DNA from: an uncultured Clostridium sp.
Lineage (GTDB): Bacteria; Bacillota; Clostridia; TANB77; CAG-508
NCBI GenBank assembly: GCA_946498265.1
Contig: CAMMNR010000047.1
Coordinates: 1 to 11,633 of the forward strand
DNA length: 11,633 nucleotides
Direction of reading: 5' to 3'
Shown: one piece after another, positions 7,040 through 11,633 of the stretch
Numbering within the stretch: the stretch's first letter is position 1
Layout: each line of letters opens with the position of its first letter
Program-made: the position numbers and the translations under genes
Notes under the pieces: generated by a model
The model's database searches: none
Seen by the model: the letters and a program-made list of their open reading frames with translations, nothing else
What the model was told of the DNA's origin: nothing

Positions 7040-7724
7040 ATAGTCCAAATCCTCCTTTCTGTTCAATTTCTGTCACTTTATTTTTATTATCTTTATGTAA
7101 TTGCTCATATATTAGTTCTACAATTTCTCTATCATTTAATAATCTTGTACTTACTTTTATATTAAGCAGATGATATCTTAATAACTGATAAAATTCTTTT
7201 AATTCTAGCTCTGCAACTTTTCTATTATTAAAAGAAGATATAACCATATAATTTTTTCTTTCAAATAAGTTTTTATCTTCTTGTATTTTTTCTAAATAAC
7301 TTATTATTTGATTAGCATATTCTTTTACATTGCTATTCGAATTTATTGTATTTATTTTTATTTCTTCTAGCATATCTCCAAGTTCAATTTGCTTTTTTAC
7401 TTCTAAAAATTGAATTGGAAATTTAAGCATTTGTGCTATACTTATTAATTCTCTATCAACATTCTCTTTTTCCCCTTCGTGTAATAAACTGTATTCTATA
7501 CTTTCTAATTCAACTATTATAGAATGTTGATTTTTGTTAATTGTAATTACTTGATTATTAAATCCATCTATTCCCCATAAATTGCTAAGTGTCTTTTTAC
7601 TTTTTTTTATATTTGATTTATCTATGAGTTTAACTTCTTGTAGATTATTTTTCTTTTTTGTATATATTAGAGTACCTACCATAAAGATAATTCCTGCTAA
7701 TATAAAAACAAATGCAATTATCAT
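7008..7724 (-). CDS. TraC-like domain membrane protein of the T4SS
   Basis: 238 residues from ATG 7724, with AAAGG (7739-7735) 10 nt upstream. A TTG at 7742 is also in frame but overlaps the Shine-Dalgarno. Residues 1-21 form a single transmembrane helix, followed by a Lys-rich linker (25-45) and a soluble domain. The pattern from about 65 to 120 (HSIIVELESIEYSLL followed by an acidic helix) and the later segment with LELKEFYQLL recall the N-terminal TraC/VirB4-like domain that in related Gram-positive elements stands next to, or is fused to, the VirB4 ATPase. The Shine-Dalgarno of virB4 is inside its 3' end (KGG codons near 7057-7051), so the two products are made together and probably bind each other at the membrane. 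It starts 8 nt after the PrgI-like stop. I do not recognise a gene symbol. The family call is moderate; the operon role is well supported by position. Confidence 0.75.
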   Translation of the reverse strand: MIIAFVFILAGIIFMVGTLIYTKKKNNLQEVKLIDKSNIKKSKKTLSNLWGIDGFNNQVITINKNQHSIIVELESIEYSLLHEGEKENVDRELISIAQMLKFPIQFLEVKKQIELGDMLEEIKINTINSNSNVKEYANQIISYLEKIQEDKNLFERKNYMVISSFNNRKVAELELKEFYQLLRYHLLNIKVSTRLLNDREIVELIYEQLHKDNKNKVTEIEQKGGFGLYVTGTERKKD

Positions 7725-7731
7725 TTTATCC

Positions 7732-8014
7732 CTACCTTTCAAATATAAAAATTTTTTTTCTAAAAATATATTTTAAAATATTGAAAAAGTATTTATCTGC
7801 ATATATATTGCCTATTTTCAAGAAAGCAAATGTTAATAATATAGTTATAACACTTAAGAATATAATTGTTTTAACAATTATTGGTATATGAACAAATAAT
7901 ATTCCTACTGATATTACACTTACAATTACATATAACATCTGTCTTAATGATAAATAGCCTCCGAAATACTTTCTCTTCATGTGTAAAGTCAAATGGTACT
8001 TTATACAAGCTCAT
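7732..8014 (-). CDS. PrgI/VirB3-like T4SS membrane protein, encoded across a +1 frameshift at CGG
   Basis: Small inner-membrane protein that acts next to VirB4; 93 residues when read across a +1 shift. The start ATG 8014 has a perfect AGGAGG (8028-8023) 8 nt upstream, overlapping the stop of the pilin gene. The zero frame encodes YKVPFDFTHEEKVF, the typical PrgI N-terminus, then CGG (7963-7961), and would end at TAA 7873-7871 after 30 mostly unfamiliar, Cys-rich residues (47 in total). Skipping the C continues GGYLSLRQ, the expected continuation in this family, then two transmembrane helices (about 26-68) and a basic C-terminus ending at TAG 7734-7732. The second frame alone has a TTG start at 7989 without a Shine-Dalgarno and would lose the conserved N-terminus. 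The two half-frames together make a normal PrgI-family protein, which is strong evidence that they are one gene. Confidence 0.88.
7961..7966 (-). other. +1 recoding site: TTT CGG AGG in the PrgI-like gene
   Basis: Zero-frame TTT (7966-7964), CGG (7963-7961), then AGG. Omitting the C at 7963 gives TTT GGA GGC TAT, so VF is followed by GGY as expected for the family. The P-site codon UUU could re-pair with UUC after a +1 slip, but two of the other sites lack that option. Confidence 0.8.
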
Positions 8015-8026
8015 AATATCTACCTC

Positions 8027-8435
8027 CTAAGTATTACTTCCTCCTGTAATTAATGCTCCTCCTCCATTAGTTGCTATACTTAATATAATTCCAGAAACTA
8101 TTAGAGATAATCCTAAAAGCATTGTTCCAGCACATACCCAAGCTAAAGCACCAATAGATTCACTTCTTTTATTAGCATTATTTGAATTTACTATCATTTT
8201 TAAAGCAATGATTACAATACTTACAAAAACTAAAATTCCTCCGTATTGGCATTGCTAACTTAATTACAGCATTTTTAATATTTTCTGTTGCTTGATTAAC
8301 CTCTGCTGTACTAATACTTCCTTCAGTTGCAAATACTTTTGATGGTAATAAGAGCAATGTTGTGGGCAATACCCATAACTTATTTTTTACCTTGTAATAT
8401 ATTTTATTAATATTTTCTTTATTAATATTTTTCAT
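8027..8435 (-). CDS. VirB2/TrbC-like pilin, encoded across a +1 frameshift at CGG
   Basis: Exported, membrane-inserted pilin-type subunit of the T4SS; 135 residues when read across a +1 shift. The start ATG 8435 lies 7 nt after AGGAGGG (8449-8443); a GTG at 8438 is an unlikely alternative. Residues 1-36 form a long signal sequence (basic, then a Leu-rich core, cleavage after Val34-Phe35-Ala36). A short helix leads into the first transmembrane segment, beginning KLAMPI at 64. The next codon is CGG (8243-8241). In the zero frame the product continues as a polar, Cys-containing tail and stops at 8180-8178 (85 residues), breaking the helix. With the C skipped, the helix continues GGILVFVSIVIIA, followed by a basic loop (KRSES), a second helix (about 97-120) and a Gly-rich C-terminus ending at TAG 8029-8027. 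Two helices separated by a short basic loop is the VirB2 layout. Confidence 0.88.
8241..8246 (-). other. +1 recoding site: ATA CGG AGG in the VirB2-like gene
   Basis: Zero-frame ATA (8246-8244), CGG (8243-8241), then AGG. Omitting the C at 8243 gives ATA GGA GGA ATT and restores an unbroken transmembrane helix. The P-site tRNA for AUA cannot re-pair with UAC after a +1 slip, so the event is better explained by out-of-frame A-site binding at GGA than by P-site slippage. Confidence 0.8.
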
Positions 8436-8437
8436 CA

Positions 8438-8476
8438 CATAACCCTCCTTGTTTTATTGCAAATATTTAGGTTATG
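8438..8476 (-). promoter_or_regulatory. Possible stem around the pilin Shine-Dalgarno
   Basis: A 7-bp perfect complement (CATAACC at 8476-8470 and GGTTATG at 8444-8438 on the minus strand) brackets a 25-nt loop that contains most of the AGGAGG of the pilin gene. The 3' arm occupies the spacer just before the start codon. It could modulate initiation; it may also be chance in so AT-rich a region. Confidence 0.25.
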
Positions 8477-8500
8477 GTATGTATCAATTTCTTTAGTATT

Positions 8501-8753
8501 TTAAAACATATTTAATAATAGCGGTATTACTAATATAAAAATTATTAATACTAAAGTTATTATAAAATTCTTAATCCCAAATTTTATTGCTTTTTCGGAT
8601 TTTTTCTTGGCTCCGAAATAACCATATTAACAAACTTGCTACAATCCATACTGTTAAAAGGATTACTGCTATTGTAAAACCTATTTTCATAACATTTTGA
8701 AACATTGCATCCAAGCCTCCTGTCAGATTTTCTATATCATATGTTGGTATCAT
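8501..8753 (-). CDS. Two-helix membrane protein of the T4SS operon, encoded across a +1 frameshift at CGG
   Basis: First gene of the conjugation operon, 83 residues when read across a +1 shift. ATG 8753 is preceded by AGGAGG (8763-8758, 4 nt spacing). The zero frame gives a short N-terminal segment (residues 1-22) and one transmembrane helix (about 23-45) ending WLF46, then CGG (8615-8613). Zero-frame translation stops at 8573-8571 after a polar tail (60 residues). Skipping the C continues GAKKKSEKAIKFG, a basic loop, and a second long hydrophobic helix (about 62-81), ending at TAA 8503-8501. The result is a hairpin membrane protein with a positive cytoplasmic-type loop, similar in plan to the VirB2-like protein that follows but without its signal sequence. 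I do not recognise the family; small two-helix proteins are common first genes in Gram-positive T4SS operons. It is the least certain of the four recoded genes because no known family guides the joined reading. Confidence 0.72.
8613..8618 (-). other. +1 recoding site: TTT CGG AGC in the two-helix protein gene
   Basis: Zero-frame TTT (8618-8616), CGG (8615-8613), then AGC. Omitting the C at 8615 gives TTT GGA GCC AAG and opens 36 further sense codons encoding a basic loop and a hydrophobic helix. No SD-like sequence lies upstream. Confidence 0.7.
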
Positions 8754-8774
8754 ATTTCCTCCTGTCTTTTAAGT

Positions 8775-8798
8775 AAAAAATAAAAGCTAATAGCTTTT
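8775..8798 (-). terminator. Intrinsic terminator between the helix-turn-helix gene and the T4SS operon
   Basis: A 6-bp stem (8782-8787 with 8793-8798, AAAAGC/GCTTTT, 5-nt loop) overlaps the stop codon of the helix-turn-helix gene and is followed on the minus strand by A and six T (8780-8775). The T-run ends 11 nt before the Shine-Dalgarno (8763-8758) of the first T4SS gene, which leaves no room for a promoter in between. Confidence 0.6.
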
Positions 8799-9554
8799 TT
8801 CTAATTTCTTTATTAAACTTATATAGTAATACTCAAAAAAATTATCTATTTCTTTTGTAGTTCCTTCATATTGAATTTGCTTTATTTTACAATTTTCATA
8901 AATAGATATTAATTCTTCTCTATTTACTCTATAAATTAATTGTCTTTTGTTACTTGTATATAACTCTTTTAAAGCATATATTATCATTTTTAGTTTTTCT
9001 ATATTTTCTTTTGTAAATATTTTTATTAATTCTTCTGTATAATTAAATTCCAATTTTTCAATTAATGCTATAAATTCCCTTGTTTGTATAACTGTCATAT
9101 TTTCTGGATTTTGCATTTCTTTTTTTATAATAAAATTAAAAAATCTATCTATCCTAATATTTATATTATTATATTTAGCAATTTTGCTTATAGGGTATAA
9201 GCTATTCTGCTCATAGGGGTATTGTTTGTTTTGCTTATAGGTATCAGGTATAAAATCCCTATGTGAATCATTAATATAAATTCTTCTTTCAATTATTTGA
9301 TTTTTTTCATCTTTAAGTATTATTACTTTTACAAAACCTAAACTTTCTAAATGACTAATCCATCTAGAAATTGTTCCAGGTATCACATGATACAATTCTG
9401 CAAAGTATTTATTTTTTGCAAAACAGTATCCTTCTTTTCCTGCTAATGCTGTTATTTCTCCATACATTAATCTTTCTGGATATTTCAGTTCTTCGCAATA
9501 CCTTACTTCACTTGGAATTATAGCATAATAAGATGGTTGTTTTTCTTCGTTCAC
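8787..9554 (-). CDS. Helix-turn-helix (HTH_36-type) replication/regulatory protein
   Basis: 255 residues from GTG 9554, 10 nt after GGAGGTGA (9572-9565). An out-of-frame ATG overlapping it reads ATG TGA. Residues about 8-95 form a winged helix-turn-helix domain of the kind found at the N-terminus of plasmid and ICE replication proteins (YYAIIPSEVRY, then LMYGEITAL, then GTISRWISHLESLGFV as the recognition helix). The C-terminal part is helical, Lys/Ile-rich and without recognisable motifs. The position between the partition genes and the transfer operon fits a replication initiator or an operon regulator that binds element DNA. I cannot separate these roles from the sequence alone. A terminator lies 3 nt before its Shine-Dalgarno, so its expression depends on readthrough from the parA-parB transcript. 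It has no in-frame CGG. Confidence 0.8.
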   Translation of the reverse strand: MNEEKQPSYYAIIPSEVRYCEELKYPERLMYGEITALAGKEGYCFAKNKYFAELYHVIPGTISRWISHLESLGFVKVIILKDEKNQIIERRIYINDSHRDFIPDTYKQNKQYPYEQNSLYPISKIAKYNNINIRIDRFFNFIIKKEMQNPENMTVIQTREFIALIEKLEFNYTEELIKIFTKENIEKLKMIIYALKELYTSNKRQLIYRVNREELISIYENCKIKQIQYEGTTKEIDNFFEYYYISLIKKLEKSY

Positions 9555-9574
9555 ATATGTTAAGTCACCTCCAT

Positions 9575-9601
9575 AAAAAAATAAGCCTCTAGGGCTTATT
9601 T
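9575..9601 (-). terminator. Intrinsic terminator after parB, abutting the next Shine-Dalgarno
   Basis: A perfect 9-bp stem (9579-9587 with 9593-9601, AAATAAGCC/GGCTTATTT, 5-nt loop) is followed on the minus strand by a T-run that ends at 9575. The GGAGGTGA of the helix-turn-helix gene starts at 9572, so the terminator and the Shine-Dalgarno are 2 nt apart. Confidence 0.8.
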
Positions 9602-9603
9602 AA

Positions 9604-9658
9604 ATGTATAAATATATATTTTCTAAGCATTTTACACATTTGACTTTTATGTATAAAT
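9604..9658. repeat. Pair of 10-bp direct repeats ATGTATAAAT
   Basis: ATGTATAAAT occurs at 9604-9613 and again at 9649-9658 in the 61-nt gap between parB and its terminator. On the minus strand each reads ATTTATACAT and resembles a -10 element. They could be binding sites for ParB or the helix-turn-helix protein, or simply promoter-like AT-rich sequence. No classic parS palindrome is visible. Confidence 0.3.
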
Positions 9659-9662
9659 TGAA

Positions 9663-10613
9663 TCATCTTGTCTTTGTTGCATTATGCTTCCATTCTTGAT
9701 AAAAGATTTCTAATAATTCCATAATTTTATTGTCGATTTGTTTATTTGAATAGTTACTTGGAAAATAATGTCTAATTTTATCATAAGAAGTTTTAAATTG
9801 TTCTTTTTGATTTGGTTTTTCTTCTTGCATTATTTCTTCTATTTTTTCTGCCGTAAGTTCATTATTTTCATCAAGTTTTCTTAATAATTGAGATTGGCTT
9901 AAAGTTGGTGTAGCTAAATTATATATGAAACTTTTATATAATAATTTTTGATTTTTCTTACTTATATATGAAATTTCAACTGCAGGTCTTAATGCTATTC
10001 CTCCTGTTTCTTTATCTACTAATTCTAATAATTCTGGTAATAATTCTGTTAATCTAACATATCTTTGAATAGTTCTAGCACTTTCTCCTGCTTCTTTACC
10101 TACAATATCAGCAGAAAGTATTTTCTCTAACTTCTCGACCAGTGGACGAGAAGTATCTTCTAATTTCTTTCCTTGATGTTTTATAGCATCTAATTTCATT
10201 TTATATGCAAATGCCTTTTCTGATGGAAGTAATCTTAATCTTTGATGTATATTGGTATCAACCATCAATATAGTGGCTTCATCATCAGTTAATCGCATAA
10301 CTATACAAGGAATTTTATCTAAACCTGCTAATTGAGCTGCATGTTTCCTTCTATGTCCAGAGATCATACAATAACTGCCATCATCTTCTTTTCTTACTAT
10401 TGCTGGCATTATTACTCCTCTTGCTTTAACACTCTTAATCATATCATCCATATATTCATCATCTATTACCTTAAATGGATGGTTAGGAAAATCTTTAATT
10501 AGATTTATTGGAAGTTCTGTTACTTGTATTATCTTAGGATTATCTCTTTCTTCTTGTGTTGTAAACAAACTATCCAGTGAAGGAAGATTCATTTTAAGAT
10601 TATTGTTTTTCAT
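9663..10613 (-). CDS. parB: ParB/Spo0J-family partition protein
   Basis: 316 residues. CTP-dependent DNA clamp that loads at centromere-like sites and works with ParA to segregate the element. ATG 10613 is 9 nt after AGGAGG (10628-10623), which lies inside the 3' end of parA; the genes overlap by 14 nt and are translationally coupled. The N-terminal ParB/sulfiredoxin-like domain (about 30-135) carries SGHRRKHAA (the GERR-type box, with His replacing Glu) and TNIHQRLRLLPSE (the N-x-x-R box). A helix-turn-helix follows (about 170-205, GESARTIQRYVRLTELL). A C-terminal helical dimerisation region with basic residues ends the protein. Its Arg codons include CGA (10295-10293) and CGT (10148-10146), but no CGG, although CGG occurs out of frame at 9853. 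The family is firm. The symbol is by family; no named ICE locus is implied. Confidence 0.93.
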   Translation of the reverse strand: MKNNNLKMNLPSLDSLFTTQEERDNPKIIQVTELPINLIKDFPNHPFKVIDDEYMDDMIKSVKARGVIMPAIVRKEDDGSYCMISGHRRKHAAQLAGLDKIPCIVMRLTDDEATILMVDTNIHQRLRLLPSEKAFAYKMKLDAIKHQGKKLEDTSRPLVEKLEKILSADIVGKEAGESARTIQRYVRLTELLPELLELVDKETGGIALRPAVEISYISKKNQKLLYKSFIYNLATPTLSQSQLLRKLDENNELTAEKIEEIMQEEKPNQKEQFKTSYDKIRHYFPSNYSNKQIDNKIMELLEIFYQEWKHNATKTR

Positions 10614-11394
10614 CTATCAAAACCTCCTCAACTAAACTTTCATAAGCCTTTGCAACTGTTCCTTTTTTATCATATTCAAATATACTTTTTCCTTTAATAG
10701 ATGCTTCCGCTGTTTTTATTGCTAAAGGTATTTCTGTTTCATATATTTTCACATACTTACCATAGTTTTCTTCTAACTCTTGTCTAACATTTTTTGATAA
10801 ATTAGTCCTTCTATCTACCAAAGTCAGTAATATTCCTTTAATTTTTAAATCTGGATTAATTGTTCTTCTAACTTTTGAAACAGTTTCAAATAGATAAGTC
10901 ATTCCTCTCATTGCAAGATACTGACTTTGTACGGGAATAATTATTTCATTACTGCAAGCTAAACAGTTTATAGGAATTAGTCCCAATGAAGGCATACAAT
11001 CAATTAGTATATAATCATATTCATTTTTTAACTTATTCAAACAATTTTTTAATATAAACTCTCTTGTCATAGCATTTCCTAAAGAAAGTTCTATTGCTGA
11101 AAGACTTATATCAGACGGAATAAGATCAATTTTTTCTTCGTGATGCAAAATAGCCTCATTAATATTAATATCTTTATCCATTATTTCAGCATACATTAAA
11201 TCTGCAAGTGTTATTGGCATATCTTCTTGTTTATAATATCCTAATGAAGTTGTTAAATTACCCTGAGGATCTGCATCTACTAGTAAAACTTTTTTATTTT
11301 CTTTTGCAAGGGCTACCCCAATAGAGAGTGTTGTTGTTGTTTTGCCAACACCACCCTTTTGATTTGCAATCGCAATAATTTTTGTATTTTTCAT
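10600..11394 (-). CDS. parA: ParA/Soj-family partition ATPase
   Basis: 264 residues. Walker-type ATPase that forms a dynamic gradient on the nucleoid and moves ParB-bound element copies. The deviant Walker A KGGVGKTT with its signature Lys is at 13-20, the second motif VDADPQGN near 40-47 and Walker B ILIDCMPSLG near 130-139. There is no N-terminal helix-turn-helix, so it is the small Soj-like type rather than the P1 type. ATG 11394 has AGGAGG (11405-11400) 5 nt upstream, and that Shine-Dalgarno can pair with CCTCC just upstream. It overlaps parB by 14 nt. It is probably the first gene of the transcript that runs into parB and, after terminator readthrough, the helix-turn-helix gene. No in-frame CGG occurs; the out-of-frame triplet is at 10709. 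Confidence 0.95.
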   Translation of the reverse strand: MKNTKIIAIANQKGGVGKTTTTLSIGVALAKENKKVLLVDADPQGNLTTSLGYYKQEDMPITLADLMYAEIMDKDININEAILHHEEKIDLIPSDISLSAIELSLGNAMTREFILKNCLNKLKNEYDYILIDCMPSLGLIPINCLACSNEIIIPVQSQYLAMRGMTYLFETVSKVRRTINPDLKIKGILLTLVDRRTNLSKNVRQELEENYGKYVKIYETEIPLAIKTAEASIKGKSIFEYDKKGTVAKAYESLVEEVLIDEKQ

Positions 11395-11399
11395 AATTT

Positions 11400-11414
11400 C
11401 CTCCTTTTTGGAGG
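11400..11414 (-). promoter_or_regulatory. Hairpin hiding the parA Shine-Dalgarno
   Basis: On the minus strand CCTCC (11414-11410), five A, then GGAGG (11404-11400) form a perfect 5-bp hairpin whose 3' arm is most of the parA Shine-Dalgarno. The stem has four G-C pairs in an otherwise AT-rich leader. It is likely to lower parA initiation and could be a site for translational control. Confidence 0.5.
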
Positions 11415-11633
11415 TACAAAAAATAGAATTTATATTTTAATTAATATGTTAGATATTATTTCAATAATTATATTTGTTTTAAAATTATAACAACTTATTA
11501 TAATATAATGAATAAAATAGATTTGAATTAAAGTACAAAGGGGCTTTTATTATCAAAGTTTTGTGCAAAAAGAGATAGGGGCATAATATAAAACAGCCAT
11601 AAACCTCTACTTCTACTAATTCAAGGCTTTTAG
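11415..11633 (-). other. Leader region upstream of parA
   Basis: No gene is supported in this 219-nt stretch. Possible -10 elements for parA are TATAAT at 11489-11484 (TTCATT 17 nt upstream as a poor -35) and TATAAT at 11502-11497. At the window edge a frame ends at TAG 11618-11616 (Lys-Ala-Leu-Asn), which may be the end of an upstream gene. A 15-codon open frame (11600-11553) has only AGAGG at short spacing. A TTTTG/CAAAA inverted repeat lies near 11558-11569. Confidence 0.4.

Noticed and set aside
4910..8615. Four independent sequencing or assembly errors as the cause of the frameshifts
   Set aside because: All four would be an extra C before GGR after A or T, in genes of one operon, with no such error in neighbouring genes. 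The identical signature, together with the absence of CGG as a codon elsewhere, argues against it. I cannot exclude a systematic base-calling artefact without the reads.
4910..8615. Simple reassignment of CGG to Trp or Gln, as known in some Firmicutes
   Set aside because: Giving CGG another meaning leaves the zero frame intact, so all four products would still end at the same early stops. Only a frame change restores the proteins.
11553..11600. 15-codon open frame in the parA leader
   Set aside because: It has only AGAGG at 3 nt spacing and nothing else to support translation; listed under the leader region only.
11485..11633. Open frame on the minus strand running from the window edge to TAA 11487-11485
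   Set aside because: About 49 codons, Cys/Leu/Tyr-rich, no recognisable motif, and it runs into promoter-like AT-rich sequence; it looks like readthrough of a leader region.
1..11633. CRISPR arrays, tRNA or rRNA genes, insertion sequences
   Set aside because: I saw no regularly spaced repeats, no cloverleaf-like sequence and no transposase-like protein or terminal inverted repeats.

Overview
This window is a strongly AT-rich piece of a low-G+C Gram-positive (Firmicutes-type) genome. Every gene I accept lies on the minus strand, so it reads from high to low coordinates. Purine-rich Shine-Dalgarno sequences of the AGGAGG type precede most starts. The content is that of an integrative conjugative element or conjugative plasmid. 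A ParA/ParB pair and a helix-turn-helix replication-type protein are followed by a minimal Gram-positive type IV secretion (T4SS) operon and a cell-surface block. Relaxase, coupling protein and integrase are not in the window.

Layout in transcription order: leader 11395-11633; parA (11394-10600); parB (10613-9663); terminator; helix-turn-helix protein (9554-8787); terminator; two-helix membrane protein (8753-8501); VirB2-like pilin (8435-8027); PrgI/VirB3-like protein (8014-7732); TraC-like membrane protein (7724-7008); VirB4 ATPase (7039-5162); VirB6-like channel protein (5143-3655); M23 peptidase (3671-2907); receiver-like protein (2906-2475); 52-residue membrane peptide (2463-2305); class B sortase (2233-1514); Ig-like surface protein (1400-378); terminator; and the 5' part of a thioester-domain-like adhesin (306-1).

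The main discovery is a recoding pattern. Four T4SS membrane genes (two-helix protein, VirB2-like, PrgI-like, VirB6-like) are each interrupted by a +1 frameshift. In all four the shift falls exactly on a CGG codon. Skipping its C makes the next codon GGA or GGG (Gly) and restores a full-length protein of the expected family. I searched every CGG triplet on the coding strand. Twelve others lie out of frame inside genes, and no gene uses CGG in frame anywhere else, although CGA and CGT are used for Arg. The simplest reading is that CGG is unassigned or starved in this host and acts as a +1 frameshift signal (CGGR read as Gly), concentrated in the mating-pore genes. This could act as a translational gate or a host-specific lock on conjugation.

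Other points of interest are: a sortase with a strong Shine-Dalgarno but an AUA where its start codon should be; three intrinsic terminators that abut the Shine-Dalgarno of the next gene, implying attenuation or antitermination; a hairpin that hides the parA Shine-Dalgarno; and a Cys/Trp-rich C-terminal module on the Ig-like protein.
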